The notes: a model not told the origin generated them from the letters alone. A DNA stretch of 64,000 bases from Intestinicryptomonas porci (GCF_033971905.1 NZ_JALBUT010000001.1:1-64000); one strand, 5' to 3'. Shown: positions 33,881 to 42,806, counted from the first letter of the stretch. Program-made: numbers and translations.

Positions 33881-33910
33881 CGCTTGTCTTAATTAGAGAA
33901 GGATTTTTAT

Positions 33911-34273
33911 ATGAAACTCGAAAAGAAAAAGATGTTGGCACAAAAGCGTCGTTGGCGCGTACGCAGCCGTGTTTTCGGCACGGCGGAACGCCCCCGCTTG
34001 GTAGTGCGTTTTTCCAACAAGCATATTTGCGCACAGTGCATCGACGACAAAGAAGGCAAGACTCTCGTATCCCTTTGCTCTTTGAGCAAGGAATTGAACG
34101 GCGAGAAGATTTTGGCGAACGTTGCGGGTGCTGTTGCATTGGGTTCAAAACTTGGCGAAAAAATGAAGTCGGCAGGCGTTACTGCGGTTGTTTTGGATAG
34201 AGGCTCCCGCCGCTATCACGGCTGCGTGAAGAGCTTTGCGGACGCGGTTCGCCAGACTGGCATTAACTTCTAA
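33911..34273 (+). CDS. rplR: 50S ribosomal protein L18
   Basis: Binds 5S rRNA together with L5. 120 residues with basic N-terminus (KRRWRVRSRVFGTAERPRL), RFSNKHICAQCIDD and the C-terminal VVLDRGSRRYHGCVKSFADAVRQ, typical of the family (LDRGGYRYHGRV). Confidence 0.97.
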   Translation: MKLEKKKMLAQKRRWRVRSRVFGTAERPRLVVRFSNKHICAQCIDDKEGKTLVSLCSLSKELNGEKILANVAGAVALGSKLGEKMKSAGVTAVVLDRGSRRYHGCVKSFADAVRQTGINF

Positions 34274-34288
34274 TTGCGGGAAAGAAAA

Positions 34289-34792
34289 ATGGCTAAAGAT
34301 ATTAAAAGTGGCAAAGGCGCTCGCGAAGAAGTTGCAGCTCCGGAATTTATTGAAAAAGTCGTGCACATCAATCGTTGCGCAAAGGTTGTGAAGGGCGGTC
34401 GCCGTTTCACATTCTCCGCGCTCGTTGTTTTGGGCGACGGCAAGGGCTTGGTCGGCGTAGGTTTCGGCAAGGCAAAGGAAGTTCCCGACTGCATCAAGAA
34501 AGCTACGGAACGTGCGCGCAAGAATATGTCAACCGTATGCTTGAAGGATAACACAATCCCCCACGAAGTCATCGGCGCATTCGACGGCGGCAAAGTATTG
34601 CTCCGTCCGGCTGCTCCCGGTACGGGCGTTATCGCAGGCGGTGGCGTGAGAGCTGTCTTGGAAGCGGCAGGCGTCAAGGACGTATTGAGCAAGAGCCTCG
34701 GCTCCAACAACGATTCGGCTATGGTAAACGCGACATTGCGCGCTCTTCACCAGCTCCGCACTGCGGAAGCTATTTCCGCATTGAGAAGCTAA
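34289..34792 (+). CDS. rpsE: 30S ribosomal protein S5
   Basis: Part of the mRNA entry tunnel and accuracy centre. ATG at 34289 (MAKDIKSG), 167 residues; an upstream TTG in frame is not needed. Motifs: VVKGGRRFTFSALVVLGDGKGLVG (start at about 40), GKVLLRPAAPGTGVIAGGGVR and NATLRALHQLR. The next gene is rplO; the usual rpmD (L30) between them is missing. Confidence 0.97.
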   Translation: MAKDIKSGKGAREEVAAPEFIEKVVHINRCAKVVKGGRRFTFSALVVLGDGKGLVGVGFGKAKEVPDCIKKATERARKNMSTVCLKDNTIPHEVIGAFDGGKVLLRPAAPGTGVIAGGGVRAVLEAAGVKDVLSKSLGSNNDSAMVNATLRALHQLRTAEAISALRS

Positions 34793-34811
34793 AACAAAGG
34801 AGATTTTAACA

Positions 34812-35258
34812 ATGACAAATTTAAGCAATCTCTCAAATCCAAAGGGTGCAAAGCACTACTCCAAGCGCAAGGGATGCGGTCTTGGCAGTGGTCATGGTCG
34901 CACTTCCGGCAGAGGTCACAAGGGTATGAAAGCCCGCAGTGGCGGCGGCGTAAGAGCGGGTTTTGAAGGCGGTCAGATGCCTTTGTACCGCAAACTTCCG
35001 CATCGCGGCTTCAACAACAAGAACTTTACTGTCGATTACGCTGTCGTAAACGTAGGCTGCCTCGAAAAGTTGAACCTTGAAGAAATCACAAGGGACGACT
35101 TGGTCAAGGCAGGCTTGGTCAGGGCAAGCGACAATCTCGTAAAGGTTTTGGGCAACGGCAAGCTCACAAAGAAGTTTGTCGTGAAAGCCGACAAGTTCTC
35201 GGCTTCGGCAGTCCAAAAGATTGAAGCGGCAGGCGGTAAGGCCGTTGTAAACGAATAG
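34812..35258 (+). CDS. rplO: 50S ribosomal protein L15
   Basis: Late-assembly 50S protein. 148 residues with the glycine-rich basic start (KRKGCGLGSGHGRTSGRGHKG), FEGGQMPLYRKLPHRGF and the C-terminal globular part ending KIEAAGGKAVVNE. It lies 19 bases after rpsE, with AAGGAG before the ATG, and leads into secY. Confidence 0.97.
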   Translation: MTNLSNLSNPKGAKHYSKRKGCGLGSGHGRTSGRGHKGMKARSGGGVRAGFEGGQMPLYRKLPHRGFNNKNFTVDYAVVNVGCLEKLNLEEITRDDLVKAGLVRASDNLVKVLGNGKLTKKFVVKADKFSASAVQKIEAAGGKAVVNE

Positions 35259-35277
35259 TTTCAGGGAAGGAATTGAC

Positions 35278-36738
35278 ATGTTTAGCGCCTTTACTAATTG
35301 CTTTAAAATTCCCGAACTGCGTCAGCGCATATTTTTGACGCTCGGGTTGATTTTTATCGCTCGTGTTGGCGCGGCAATTCCTCTGCCGGGCATTGACCCG
35401 ACCCCGTTGCAGGCCTACTACGCTTCCGGCTCCAATGACGGCGGCGGATTGGTTGGTCTTTATAATATGTTCACAGGTGGCGCAATGATGCAGGGTGCGG
35501 TTTTCGCGCTCGGCATCATGCCGTACATCAGTGCTTCTATTATTTTGCAGCTTATGGGGGCGGTTGTTCCGAGTCTCGCGCGCCTTATGCAGGAAGGCGA
35601 GATGGGCAGGCAGAAAATTTCGCAGTACACCCGTTATCTCACAATTTTAATCGCGGCTGTTCAGGGCATGCTCATGATGTACGCGATTATTTGGAAGCCG
35701 GGTACTTTATTTACAGGTTTTGATCCGAATCAGTTCGGAAACATCGTGGTTGCGTCGAATTTATCCTTGTTCTTTGTGACATCGGTAATATTCCTTGTTA
35801 CGGGGTGCATGATTTTGATGTGGCTTGGGGAGCAGATTACTCAGCGGGGCATCGGCAACGGCATATCTATTTTGATTACGGTCGGCATCGTCGCCGACTT
35901 GCCGGGCGCGTTCTCGCAGGCGTACATGCTCGTATTCAACCGTCCGATAGGCGCGGAAGGCGCTGCAATGGGCGGCATACCTCAGGCGGCAATAATGATT
36001 GCTCTCTTGCTTGTCGTTACGGCGGCTATCATTGCCGTTACTCAGGCGACAAGAAAAATTCCCGTGCAGTACGCAAAGCGCATGGTGGGCAACAAGATTA
36101 TGGGCGGGCAGTCCTCATATTTGCCTTTGAAGGTAAATTATGCGGGCGTTATGCCAATTATCTTCGCAAGCGCACTCTTGCTCTTTCCGCAGCAGATTTT
36201 CGGACAGTTCAGCCCAACAGTCTATACGACGGTTTATGGCGTCCTCATTTTGCTTTTCAGCTATTTTTGGGTGTCGATTATGTTTAAGCCGTTGCAGATT
36301 GCCGATGATTTGAAGCGTTATGGCGGCTACATCCCCGGCGTTCGCCCCGGAGAGCCGACGGCAAAGTTCTTGGACTATGTGATGACGCGTTTGACATTGG
36401 CGGGTTCGATATTCCTTTTGATAATTGCGATATTGCCGCAGATGCTGATGATGCAGTGGAATATTCCTCCGAAAATCGCGCACTTCTTTGGCGGTACGGG
36501 GGCATTGATTGCCGTTGGCGTCGCTCTCGACACGATGAGGCAGGTTGAAACCTATCTTTTGCAGCGCCACTATGACGGCTTCCTCAAAAAGGGTCGCATT
36601 CGCGGGCGCAGTGTGGGCGAAGCCCGCAGGTTGATTGATTCAAACCAGCTTAAATCGCTTTGGGCGCTCTGGACGCCGCTAATCATAATTCTTGTGGTTG
36701 GCTTGACTTCTTGGGCTGTTAAGGCGTTTGTTTTATAA
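35278..36738 (+). CDS. secY: Preprotein translocase subunit SecY
   Basis: Channel subunit of SecYEG in the inner membrane. 486 residues with ten membrane segments; the first periplasmic half shows the plug region and GIMPYISASIILQL (about 79-92), the C-terminal half GYIPGVRPGEPTAKFLDYV and RHYDGFLKKGRIRGR. The last cytoplasmic loop carries the residues used by SecA. It ends the spc part of the cluster; adk is not next to it, and map follows. Confidence 0.98.
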   Translation: MFSAFTNCFKIPELRQRIFLTLGLIFIARVGAAIPLPGIDPTPLQAYYASGSNDGGGLVGLYNMFTGGAMMQGAVFALGIMPYISASIILQLMGAVVPSLARLMQEGEMGRQKISQYTRYLTILIAAVQGMLMMYAIIWKPGTLFTGFDPNQFGNIVVASNLSLFFVTSVIFLVTGCMILMWLGEQITQRGIGNGISILITVGIVADLPGAFSQAYMLVFNRPIGAEGAAMGGIPQAAIMIALLLVVTAAIIAVTQATRKIPVQYAKRMVGNKIMGGQSSYLPLKVNYAGVMPIIFASALLLFPQQIFGQFSPTVYTTVYGVLILLFSYFWVSIMFKPLQIADDLKRYGGYIPGVRPGEPTAKFLDYVMTRLTLAGSIFLLIIAILPQMLMMQWNIPPKIAHFFGGTGALIAVGVALDTMRQVETYLLQRHYDGFLKKGRIRGRSVGEARRLIDSNQLKSLWALWTPLIIILVVGLTSWAVKAFVL

Positions 36739-36742
36739 GGAG

Positions 36743-36770
36743 ATGCGCCGTTTTTTAAAAGGCGGCGCAT
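36743..36770 (+). terminator. Hairpin between secY and map
   Basis: ATGCGCCG (36743-36750) pairs perfectly with CGGCGCAT (36763-36770), loop TTTTTTAAAAGG, followed by TTG. The T tract is short, so termination would be partial. A similar hairpin with the same ATGCGCCGTTTT start lies in the rho leader at 54121. Confidence 0.4.
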
Positions 36771-36808
36771 TTGAAAAAATGTTCTTTAAAATTTTAATTT
36801 CAAAATAG

Positions 36809-36820
36809 ACGGCGCGCCGT
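36809..36820 (+). promoter_or_regulatory. map: Palindrome abutting the map start codon
   Basis: ACGGCGCGCCGT is a perfect 12-base palindrome that ends directly before the ATG of map, with no Shine-Dalgarno sequence. As RNA it would form ACGG-CGCG-CCGT just before the start codon and hinder initiation; as DNA it could be an operator. Function is unproven. Confidence 0.4.
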
Positions 36821-37585
36821 ATGATTAGCATTAAATCCGAAAGGGAATTGAAAATCATGCGCCAAGCTTGCGTGATTGCCGCGAAAGTGCTAAATGAGCT
36901 CTGCCAAATGGCACGTATCGGCATATCCACCTGGGAAATCGACCGGGCGGCCAAAGATATTATGGAGAAGTATTCTTGCAGGAGTGCTTCCTATAAATAC
37001 AAATGTGGCAGTTTGAAGTATCCGGGTTATATATGCGTATCGGTTAATGACGAGATTATCCATGGAATTGGAACGCCTGAAAGGGTGCTGAAATCCGGAG
37101 ATATAGTTAGCATGGATGTATGCGTGGTCTATCAAGGGTTCGTAGGCGATAACACTCGAACGGTTGTGATAGGCGAGGCAAGCCCCGAAGTATCAAGGCT
37201 TGTCAAAATCACTGAAGAGTCAATGTATGTCGGGATAGCGCAGGCATTGGCGGGCAATCGGGTTGGAGATATTTCCGCGGCAATTCAAAAGTATGTTGAA
37301 GATGCGGGATATTCGGTTATCAGGGAATTTACGGGGCACGGAGTCGGCAGGCATTTGCACGAGGAACCCGAAGTTCCGAACTATGGCAAGGCGGGAACGG
37401 GAGCGTTGCTTCGCCCCGGAATGACGATAGCCATAGAGCCTATGGTTGCAATGGGCAAGCCCGACATAAAAATCGGTTCGGACGGTTGGACGGTTTATAC
37501 TTTGGACGGCAAACCGAGCAGTCATTCCGAACACACGGTTCTAATTACGGACGGAGAGCCTGAAATTCTCACTGTCTGCGAGTAG
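36821..37585 (+). CDS. map: Methionine aminopeptidase, type I
   Basis: Removes the initiator methionine from new proteins. 254 residues of the pita-bread fold. Metal ligands are visible: two Asp in SMDVCVVYQGFVGDNT (first and twelfth acids of the stretch), His in TGHGVGRHLHEEPEVPNYG, and two Glu (AIEPM and SEHTVLI). No N-terminal zinc finger, so type Ia. The codon use (more AGG, GGG and ATA) and missing ribosome binding site set it apart from the biased ribosomal genes around it. It separates secY from rpsM, where infA and rpmJ normally also occur. Confidence 0.96.
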   Translation: MISIKSERELKIMRQACVIAAKVLNELCQMARIGISTWEIDRAAKDIMEKYSCRSASYKYKCGSLKYPGYICVSVNDEIIHGIGTPERVLKSGDIVSMDVCVVYQGFVGDNTRTVVIGEASPEVSRLVKITEESMYVGIAQALAGNRVGDISAAIQKYVEDAGYSVIREFTGHGVGRHLHEEPEVPNYGKAGTGALLRPGMTIAIEPMVAMGKPDIKIGSDGWTVYTLDGKPSSHSEHTVLITDGEPEILTVCE

Positions 37586-37665
37586 AATTGTTTTTTTTGA
37601 AAAAAAAGCTTTTCAAATCGAAAAAAAACATCATTATATAAAATCTTTTAACACATTAAATAAAT
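37586..37665 (+). promoter_or_regulatory. Likely promoter region of rpsM operon
   Basis: TTGAAAA-AAAAGC-TTTTCAA forms a seven-pair hairpin (37598-37617). Downstream, TATATAAAAT (37635-37644) is a good -10 region with only weak -35 candidates (TTTTCA at 37610-37615). The rpsM-rpoA-rplQ genes may start here. Confidence 0.35.
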
Positions 37666-38040
37666 ATGGCACGACTACTCGGTGTTGACATACCAAACAA
37701 TAAGCGCGTTGAATATGCGCTCAGATACATCTACGGAATTGGCCCTGTACGCGCAAAGTTGATTTGCAAGGAAGCGGGCATTCCAGAAGAAATGCGCGCT
37801 CAGGAATTGAACGAAGAGCACATCAACAAAATCATGACGGTGATTGCTGACAACCAGTTCAAGCTTGAAGGCGATTTGCGTCGCGAAATCATGTCGAACT
37901 TAAAGCGTTTGAGCGCAATCAAGAGCTATCGCGGTTTGAGGCATATGCGCGGTTTGCCCGTAAGAGGCCAGCGCACAAGCACGAATGCGCGCACCCGCAA
38001 AGGCAAGCGCAAGACTGTCGGCGTAGGTCAGAAAGCATAA
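37666..38040 (+). CDS. rpsM: 30S ribosomal protein S13
   Basis: 30S head protein bridging to L5. 124 residues with LLGVDIPNNKRVEYALRYIYGIG, SYRGLRHMRGLPVRGQRTSTNARTRKG (split at GLPVRGQ) and basic C-terminus KRKTVGVGQKA. First gene of the alpha operon. infA and rpmJ, usual before it, are absent. Confidence 0.97.
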   Translation: MARLLGVDIPNNKRVEYALRYIYGIGPVRAKLICKEAGIPEEMRAQELNEEHINKIMTVIADNQFKLEGDLRREIMSNLKRLSAIKSYRGLRHMRGLPVRGQRTSTNARTRKGKRKTVGVGQKA

Positions 38041-38059
38041 TAAACTTTAAGGATTTTAA

Positions 38060-38548
38060 ATGAGCGAAGAAAAAGAAATAAAGGAAACAACGGTTGCCGA
38101 AGAGCAGGTTCAGGAACAGCAGCCTTCCCAGCCGACTGCAAAGGATTTGTTGAGCGAAGAGCTCGGCGAAATCAAAATTCGCAAGGCAAAGGGCAGCAAG
38201 AACGTCCACACGGGCGTATGCTCAATCAACGCCACTTTCAATAACACGAAAGTTTCTTTCACTGACCAGCAGGGCAATGTAATCAGCTGGTCGAGCGCGG
38301 GCAAAATGAACTTCCGCGGTTCGAGAAAGAGCACCGCTTATGCCGCGCAGGTCGTAACTCAGGACGCAGGCAAGGTTGCCATGAGCCACGGCATGAAGGA
38401 AGTCGCAGTGAAGGTAAAGGGTCCGGGCATGGGTCGCGATGCGGCTATTCGCTCTTTGCAGGCATTGGGCTTTATCGTTGTATCCATCGCTGACGTGACG
38501 CCGGTTCCGCATAACGGATGCCGCGCCCGCAAACGTCGCCGCGTATAA
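38060..38548 (+). CDS. rpsK: 30S ribosomal protein S11 with acidic N-terminal extension
   Basis: Platform protein of the 30S subunit near the E-site. 162 residues against the usual 125-130: the first 35 or so (EEKEIKETTVAEEQVQEQQ...) are acidic and Gln-rich and have no counterpart in most S11. The core NVHTGVCSINATFNNTKVSFTD, GKMNFRGSRKSTAYAAQV and end HNGCRARKRRRV is standard. The ATG at 38060 follows the rpsM stop by 19 bases with AAGGA upstream; no later good start leaves a full core. Confidence 0.96.
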   Translation: MSEEKEIKETTVAEEQVQEQQPSQPTAKDLLSEELGEIKIRKAKGSKNVHTGVCSINATFNNTKVSFTDQQGNVISWSSAGKMNFRGSRKSTAYAAQVVTQDAGKVAMSHGMKEVAVKVKGPGMGRDAAIRSLQALGFIVVSIADVTPVPHNGCRARKRRRV

Positions 38549-38572
38549 TTTCAAAATCAGGAGAATTTTAAA

Positions 38573-39181
38573 ATGTCTCGTTATACAGGTCCAACACAGA
38601 GAATTAATCGCCGTTTCAACACTGCGCTTTTCAACGCAAAGAAGGCTATGACAAACAAGGCGTATTTGCCCGGCATTCACGGGCCGCGTTTGCGCCGCCG
38701 CGTCACAGACTATTCCATGGGTCTTACCGAAAAGCAGAAATTGCGCTTTATGTACGGTCTTACCGAAAAGCAGTTCCGCCTCACTTTTGAACGCGCAAAG
38801 CGTCAGGGCGGCGTTACGGGTGAAGTGTTTATGCAGCTTTTGGAAGTGCGCCTCGACAACATCGTTTATTTGTTGGGTTTCGGCCGCACACGCAAGGCGG
38901 CGCGCCAGCTCGTTACACACGGCCATGTTCAGGTAAACGGCGCAAAGGTTGACATTCCGAGTTTCACATGCAAGCCGGGCGACGTAGTTGAAGTCCGCGA
39001 AAAGTCAAGTTCCCGCCAGCTTGCCCAGCGCAGCTTGGACGAATCCGCTTTGCGCAATCCTCCCGCATGGCTCGACAGGGTTGACGGCGCGTTCAAAGGC
39101 ACCGTAAACCGTCTTCCCATACGCGACGAAATGGATAAGACCATCAACGAACAGTTGATTGTTGAATTCTATTCACGATAA
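38573..39181 (+). CDS. rpsD: 30S ribosomal protein S4
   Basis: Nucleates 16S 5'-domain assembly and can act as repressor of the alpha operon. 202 residues. The N-terminal region lacks the zinc-binding cysteines of the four-Cys form. The S4 RNA-binding domain is LEVRLDNIVYLLGFGRTRKAARQLVTHGHVQVNG (split here: RLDNIVYLLGF and ARQLVTHGHVQVNG). Confidence 0.97.
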   Translation: MSRYTGPTQRINRRFNTALFNAKKAMTNKAYLPGIHGPRLRRRVTDYSMGLTEKQKLRFMYGLTEKQFRLTFERAKRQGGVTGEVFMQLLEVRLDNIVYLLGFGRTRKAARQLVTHGHVQVNGAKVDIPSFTCKPGDVVEVREKSSSRQLAQRSLDESALRNPPAWLDRVDGAFKGTVNRLPIRDEMDKTINEQLIVEFYSR

Positions 39182-39207
39182 TATTTCAATTAACAAAAGG
39201 AACTAAA

Positions 39208-40206
39208 ATGGCAAAGCGCCTTGGAAAATTTGAGTTGCCCAAACGTCTTGTAAAAGACGAAGCAACAGCTACCGAAACTTATGCGAAGTTTGTGGCGGAA
39301 CCTTTTGAAACGGGTTTTGGCTACACAATAGGCAATGCCTTGCGTCGAGTTCTTTTGGGATCGATTGAAGGGGCTGCAATCAGCTCTATCAAGATTGAGG
39401 GCGTGGATCACGAATTTCAGAGCGTTGAAGGTATCGTTGAAGACGTTACCGACATCGTTTTGAACCTCAAAAAAATCAAGATTAAGAGCGCGACTCGCGA
39501 ACCGAAGCGTCTGATGATTGATGTCGAAAAGGAAGGTCCTGTAACCGCCGCCGACATTCAGTTGGATTCGGATATCACAATCGTAAATCCCGAACAGGTA
39601 ATTTGCACACTCGATTTCAAGCGTCGTTTTGTTGCGGAAGTTGAAATTTGCGAAGGTCGCGGCTGGCGTCCGGCAGAAGAAAACAAGTATGCCGACCAGC
39701 CCATAGGTGTAATTCCCGTTGATTCCTTGTTCAGCCCGATTGAATTGGTAAAGTATTCTGTTGACCCGACCCGCGTCGGGCAGATGACTGACTTTGACAA
39801 ATTGACGGTTGAAATCTGGACAAACGGCTGCATTACTCCCGACGAAGCGATGAAGGAAGCCGCAGTCATCTTGAAGCACCACATCGACGTGTTCGACAAG
39901 GTGAACGAGCAGGACATCGAATTTGAAACTGCGGGACGCGAAGTAAGCGAAGAGCAGAACCGTTTGAGGAAGCTCTTGAACATGAGCGTAAACGAAATCG
40001 AACTTTCCGTCCGCGCGGCAAATTGCTTAAACAACGCAAACATCACCACTGTCGGCGAATTGGCAATGAAGTCGGAGCAGGAAATGTTGAAATATCGCAA
40101 TTTCGGCAAAAAATCTCTCAACGAAATTAAGGGTAAGTTGGAGCAGTTGGGCTTGTCTTTGGGTATGAAGATAGACGAACGCCTGATTGATACGGCAACC
40201 ATATAA
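39208..40206 (+). CDS. rpoA: RNA polymerase subunit alpha
   Basis: Dimer platform for RNA polymerase assembly; the C-terminal domain contacts UP elements and activators. 332 residues: N-terminal domain with GNALRRVLLGSIEGAAIS (about 45-62), then linker, then C-terminal domain (about 255-325) with ELSVRAANCLNNANITTVGEL and the helix GKKSLNEIKGKLEQLGL. Spaced 26 bases after rpsD. Confidence 0.98.
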   Translation: MAKRLGKFELPKRLVKDEATATETYAKFVAEPFETGFGYTIGNALRRVLLGSIEGAAISSIKIEGVDHEFQSVEGIVEDVTDIVLNLKKIKIKSATREPKRLMIDVEKEGPVTAADIQLDSDITIVNPEQVICTLDFKRRFVAEVEICEGRGWRPAEENKYADQPIGVIPVDSLFSPIELVKYSVDPTRVGQMTDFDKLTVEIWTNGCITPDEAMKEAAVILKHHIDVFDKVNEQDIEFETAGREVSEEQNRLRKLLNMSVNEIELSVRAANCLNNANITTVGELAMKSEQEMLKYRNFGKKSLNEIKGKLEQLGLSLGMKIDERLIDTATI

Positions 40207-40229
40207 TACTTTAAAAGAAATTATTTAAA

Positions 40230-40778
40230 ATGCGTCATTCAAAACATAAGCACACATTGGGCGTAAAAAAAGAACACCGCGCCGCCATTATGGCGTCTCT
40301 TGCGGCGGCTCTTTTCCGCCATGACAGAATTGAAACAACTCTCGCATCAGCAAAAGCATTGCGTCCGTTTGCCGAAAAAATCATTACTTTGGCAAAGAAT
40401 GCGGCGGCTTCTGAAGATGCGGCTGTTAAATTGCACTACCGCCGTTTGGCAATCGCCCGCATTCGCGACGTCGAAGCAGTTGCAATGCTCTTTGGTTCAA
40501 AAGACAAGGAAGGCAAAGTCTCCAAGTTCGTAAACCGCAAGGGCGGCTATACTCGCATATATAAGCTTGTTCCCCGCGCAGGCGACGCCGCGCACATGGC
40601 GTTAATCGAGCTTATCGAAGCCGACGACGAAGGCTATAAGGCGGCAAAGAAACCCGCCGCTAAAAAGACTGCAAAGAAAGTGGCGACAAAGAAAGCCGCA
40701 ACCAAGAAAACTGCCAAGAAGACAACCAAGAAAGCGGAAGCCGCTCCTGCGGAGGACGCTGAAAAGGCTGCGGAATAA
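40230..40778 (+). CDS. rplQ: 50S ribosomal protein L17 with Lys/Ala-rich tail
   Basis: Last gene of the alpha operon. 182 residues: the core (RHSKHKHTLGVKKEHRAAIMASL, FVNRKGGYTRIYKLVPRAGD) ends near 130, then about 48 residues alternate Ala/Lys/Thr (KKPAAKKTAKKVATKKAATKK) and end acidic. Such tails occur in several L17 of this phylum and resemble histone-H1-like sequence. Confidence 0.96.
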   Translation: MRHSKHKHTLGVKKEHRAAIMASLAAALFRHDRIETTLASAKALRPFAEKIITLAKNAAASEDAAVKLHYRRLAIARIRDVEAVAMLFGSKDKEGKVSKFVNRKGGYTRIYKLVPRAGDAAHMALIELIEADDEGYKAAKKPAAKKTAKKVATKKAATKKTAKKTTKKAEAAPAEDAEKAAE

Positions 40779-40811
40779 GGGGTTTTCTTTGATTTTTTCA
40801 ATTCCGCAAAC

Positions 40812-40847
40812 AACGCGTCCTTTTTCGGGCGCGTTTTGCGTTTTTTT
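40812..40847 (+). terminator. Terminator of the rpsM-rplQ operon
   Basis: AACGCGTCC (40812-40820) pairs with GGGCGCGTT (40827-40835) including one T-G pair, followed by TTTGCGTTTTTTT. Strong. Confidence 0.85.
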
Positions 40848-40858
40848 CAAGAAAGGCA

Positions 40859-41077
40859 ATGACGATATATTTCACAACTGTGGCTTGCGTTGTTTTGGCG
40901 GCGGCCGCCATAAGCGCGTTTCTTGCGGATAGGGCGTATGTAGGTTCCTATCGGAAGAGAATGCGCGAAAATGTCTATCATTGCCTAAAATGCAGGTCGA
41001 TTTACACATCCCGCGCGGCAGGCGAATCTGCGGTTTGCCCCGTTTGCGGCTATAGAAACGGACGTATCAAATTCTAA
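40859..41077 (+). CDS. Small membrane protein with zinc ribbon
   Basis: 72 residues. One membrane helix (FTTVACVVLAAAAISAFLA) is followed by a basic stretch (YRKRMREN) and a four-cysteine zinc ribbon (CLKCRSIYTS, then CPVCGY; spacing CxxC-x16-CxxC). AGAAAGG is upstream. It starts 11 bases after a terminator and ends 11 bases before guaA, so it is probably cotranscribed with guaA. Function unknown; such ribbons often bind nucleic acid or protein. Confidence 0.75.
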   Translation: MTIYFTTVACVVLAAAAISAFLADRAYVGSYRKRMRENVYHCLKCRSIYTSRAAGESAVCPVCGYRNGRIKF

Positions 41078-41088
41078 CAAAAAATACC

Positions 41089-42630
41089 ATGAATCAGAAA
41101 ATTATAGTTCTCGACTTCGGTTCCCAGTACACGCAGGTTATAGCGCGCCGCATTCGCGAGTGTGGCGTTTATTCGGAAATTTTACCATACAACACAAAAG
41201 CGTCCAAAATCAAGGGCGACGATTTGTGCGGCGTGATTTTGTCGGGCGGGCCGGCAAGCGTGCTGTCGCCAAAATCTCCGCGCCCCGATCCGAAGGTGTT
41301 TGAGATGGGTGTTCCCGTTTTGGGGATTTGCTATGGTTTGCAGTTGATGGGCAAGATGCTCGGCGGCGAAGTCGTTTCTTCAAAACAGCGCGAATACGGG
41401 CATGGCAAGCTTTCTTTCAAGTCTTCCGACAGCCTTCTTTTAAAGGGCATAAAGTCTCCGATGACCGTTTGGAATTCGCACGGCGACCGCTTGGTGAAGC
41501 TACCCAAGGGCTTTAAAGCCATAGCGACAACCGAAAATTCTGAATACGCTTTGATTGAGAACAAGGAGCGTAAATTCTTCGGAATGCAGTTCCACCCCGA
41601 AGTCGCGCACACCATCGGGGGGATTGAAATCATAAAGAATTTTTTGTTTGGCATCTGTGGTTGCAAGGGCGACTGGAATATGTCTGACTACGTTGAGCGC
41701 GCAATCGCGAAAATCCGCGAAACTGTCGGCGACAAGAAGGTGATTTTGGGTTTGAGCGGCGGCGTTGACTCTTCTGTTGCGGCGGCGTTAATCCACAAGG
41801 CAATCGGCAACCAGCTTACCTGCGTGTTTGTTGACAACGGGCTTTTGAGAAAGAATGAGCGCAAGTCTGTTGAAGACCTTTTTAAGCGCAATTTCAAAAT
41901 GCGTTTCATCACAGCCAAGGCGGCTCCGCTTTTCCTCAAAAAATTGAAGGGCGTAACTGACCCCGAACGCAAGCGCAAGATTATCGGCAAGACGTTTGTT
42001 GAAGTGTTTGATAAAACCGTAAAGAGCATCGGGCAGGTTGACTTTTTGGCGCAGGGCACGCTTTATCCCGACGTTATTGAAAGTGTTTCAATCGACGGAA
42101 ATCCCGCATCTTTGATTAAGAGCCACCACAATGTCGGCGGCTTGCCGAAGCGTATGAAGTTAAAACTTCTCGAACCTTTGCGCGAACTTTTCAAAGACGA
42201 AGTGCGCGCTCTCGGCAAAGAGCTTGGCTTGGCGCATGACGTATTGTGGCGTCATCCCTTCCCGGGACCCGGCTTGGGCGTGAGGGTTGTCGGCGAAATC
42301 ACAAAAAAGCGTTTGGACGTATTGCGCGAAGCTGATGCAATCCTCATAGAGGAAATGAAGTCGAGCGGATATTACGGCAAGGTGTGGCAGTCTTTTGCCG
42401 TCTTCCTGCCAGTGAAAACGGTTGGCGTCATGGGCGATGAGCGCACATACGACAATGTAATTGCGCTTCGCATAGTGGAAAGCTTGGATGCAATGACGGC
42501 GGACTGGGCGCACATTCCTCATGAATTGCTTGCCAAAATTTCAAACCGTATAATTAACGAAGTAAAGGGCGTCAACAGGGTATGCCTTGATATTTCTTCA
42601 AAACCCCCGTCAACCATCGAATGGGAATAA
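41089..42630 (+). CDS. guaA: GMP synthase (glutamine-hydrolysing)
   Basis: Converts XMP to GMP using ATP and glutamine. 513 residues: N-terminal glutaminase with nucleophile C81 in GICYGLQLMG and the FHPEV motif, then the ATP-pyrophosphatase domain with LGLSGGVDSSVAAALIH (about 219-235) and the dimerisation domain ending in RVCLDISSKPPSTIEWE. Full length. It lies in a purine-supply context only by its own, not in a guaBA operon. Confidence 0.98.
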   Translation: MNQKIIVLDFGSQYTQVIARRIRECGVYSEILPYNTKASKIKGDDLCGVILSGGPASVLSPKSPRPDPKVFEMGVPVLGICYGLQLMGKMLGGEVVSSKQREYGHGKLSFKSSDSLLLKGIKSPMTVWNSHGDRLVKLPKGFKAIATTENSEYALIENKERKFFGMQFHPEVAHTIGGIEIIKNFLFGICGCKGDWNMSDYVERAIAKIRETVGDKKVILGLSGGVDSSVAAALIHKAIGNQLTCVFVDNGLLRKNERKSVEDLFKRNFKMRFITAKAAPLFLKKLKGVTDPERKRKIIGKTFVEVFDKTVKSIGQVDFLAQGTLYPDVIESVSIDGNPASLIKSHHNVGGLPKRMKLKLLEPLRELFKDEVRALGKELGLAHDVLWRHPFPGPGLGVRVVGEITKKRLDVLREADAILIEEMKSSGYYGKVWQSFAVFLPVKTVGVMGDERTYDNVIALRIVESLDAMTADWAHIPHELLAKISNRIINEVKGVNRVCLDISSKPPSTIEWE

Positions 42631-42642
42631 AATAGAAATTTT

Positions 42643-42682
42643 AAATTGCGCTTGGAGCCATATTCCAAGCGCAATTTTTTTT
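42643..42682 (+). terminator. Terminator of guaA
   Basis: AAATTGCGCTTGGA (42643-42656) pairs perfectly with TCCAAGCGCAATTT (42664-42677), with T run 42675-42682. Very strong. Confidence 0.9.
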
Positions 42683-42806
42683 GTCTGCATACGGTTCTTA
42701 TTTTGCGGGCTTGGAGAAAAATCAAAGTATTTAAACAGCATTTACAATTTGATAAATTTTGGTGAATAGGGTTGTGTTTTTTTCAAAGTTTTAGAATAAT
42801 TACAAA

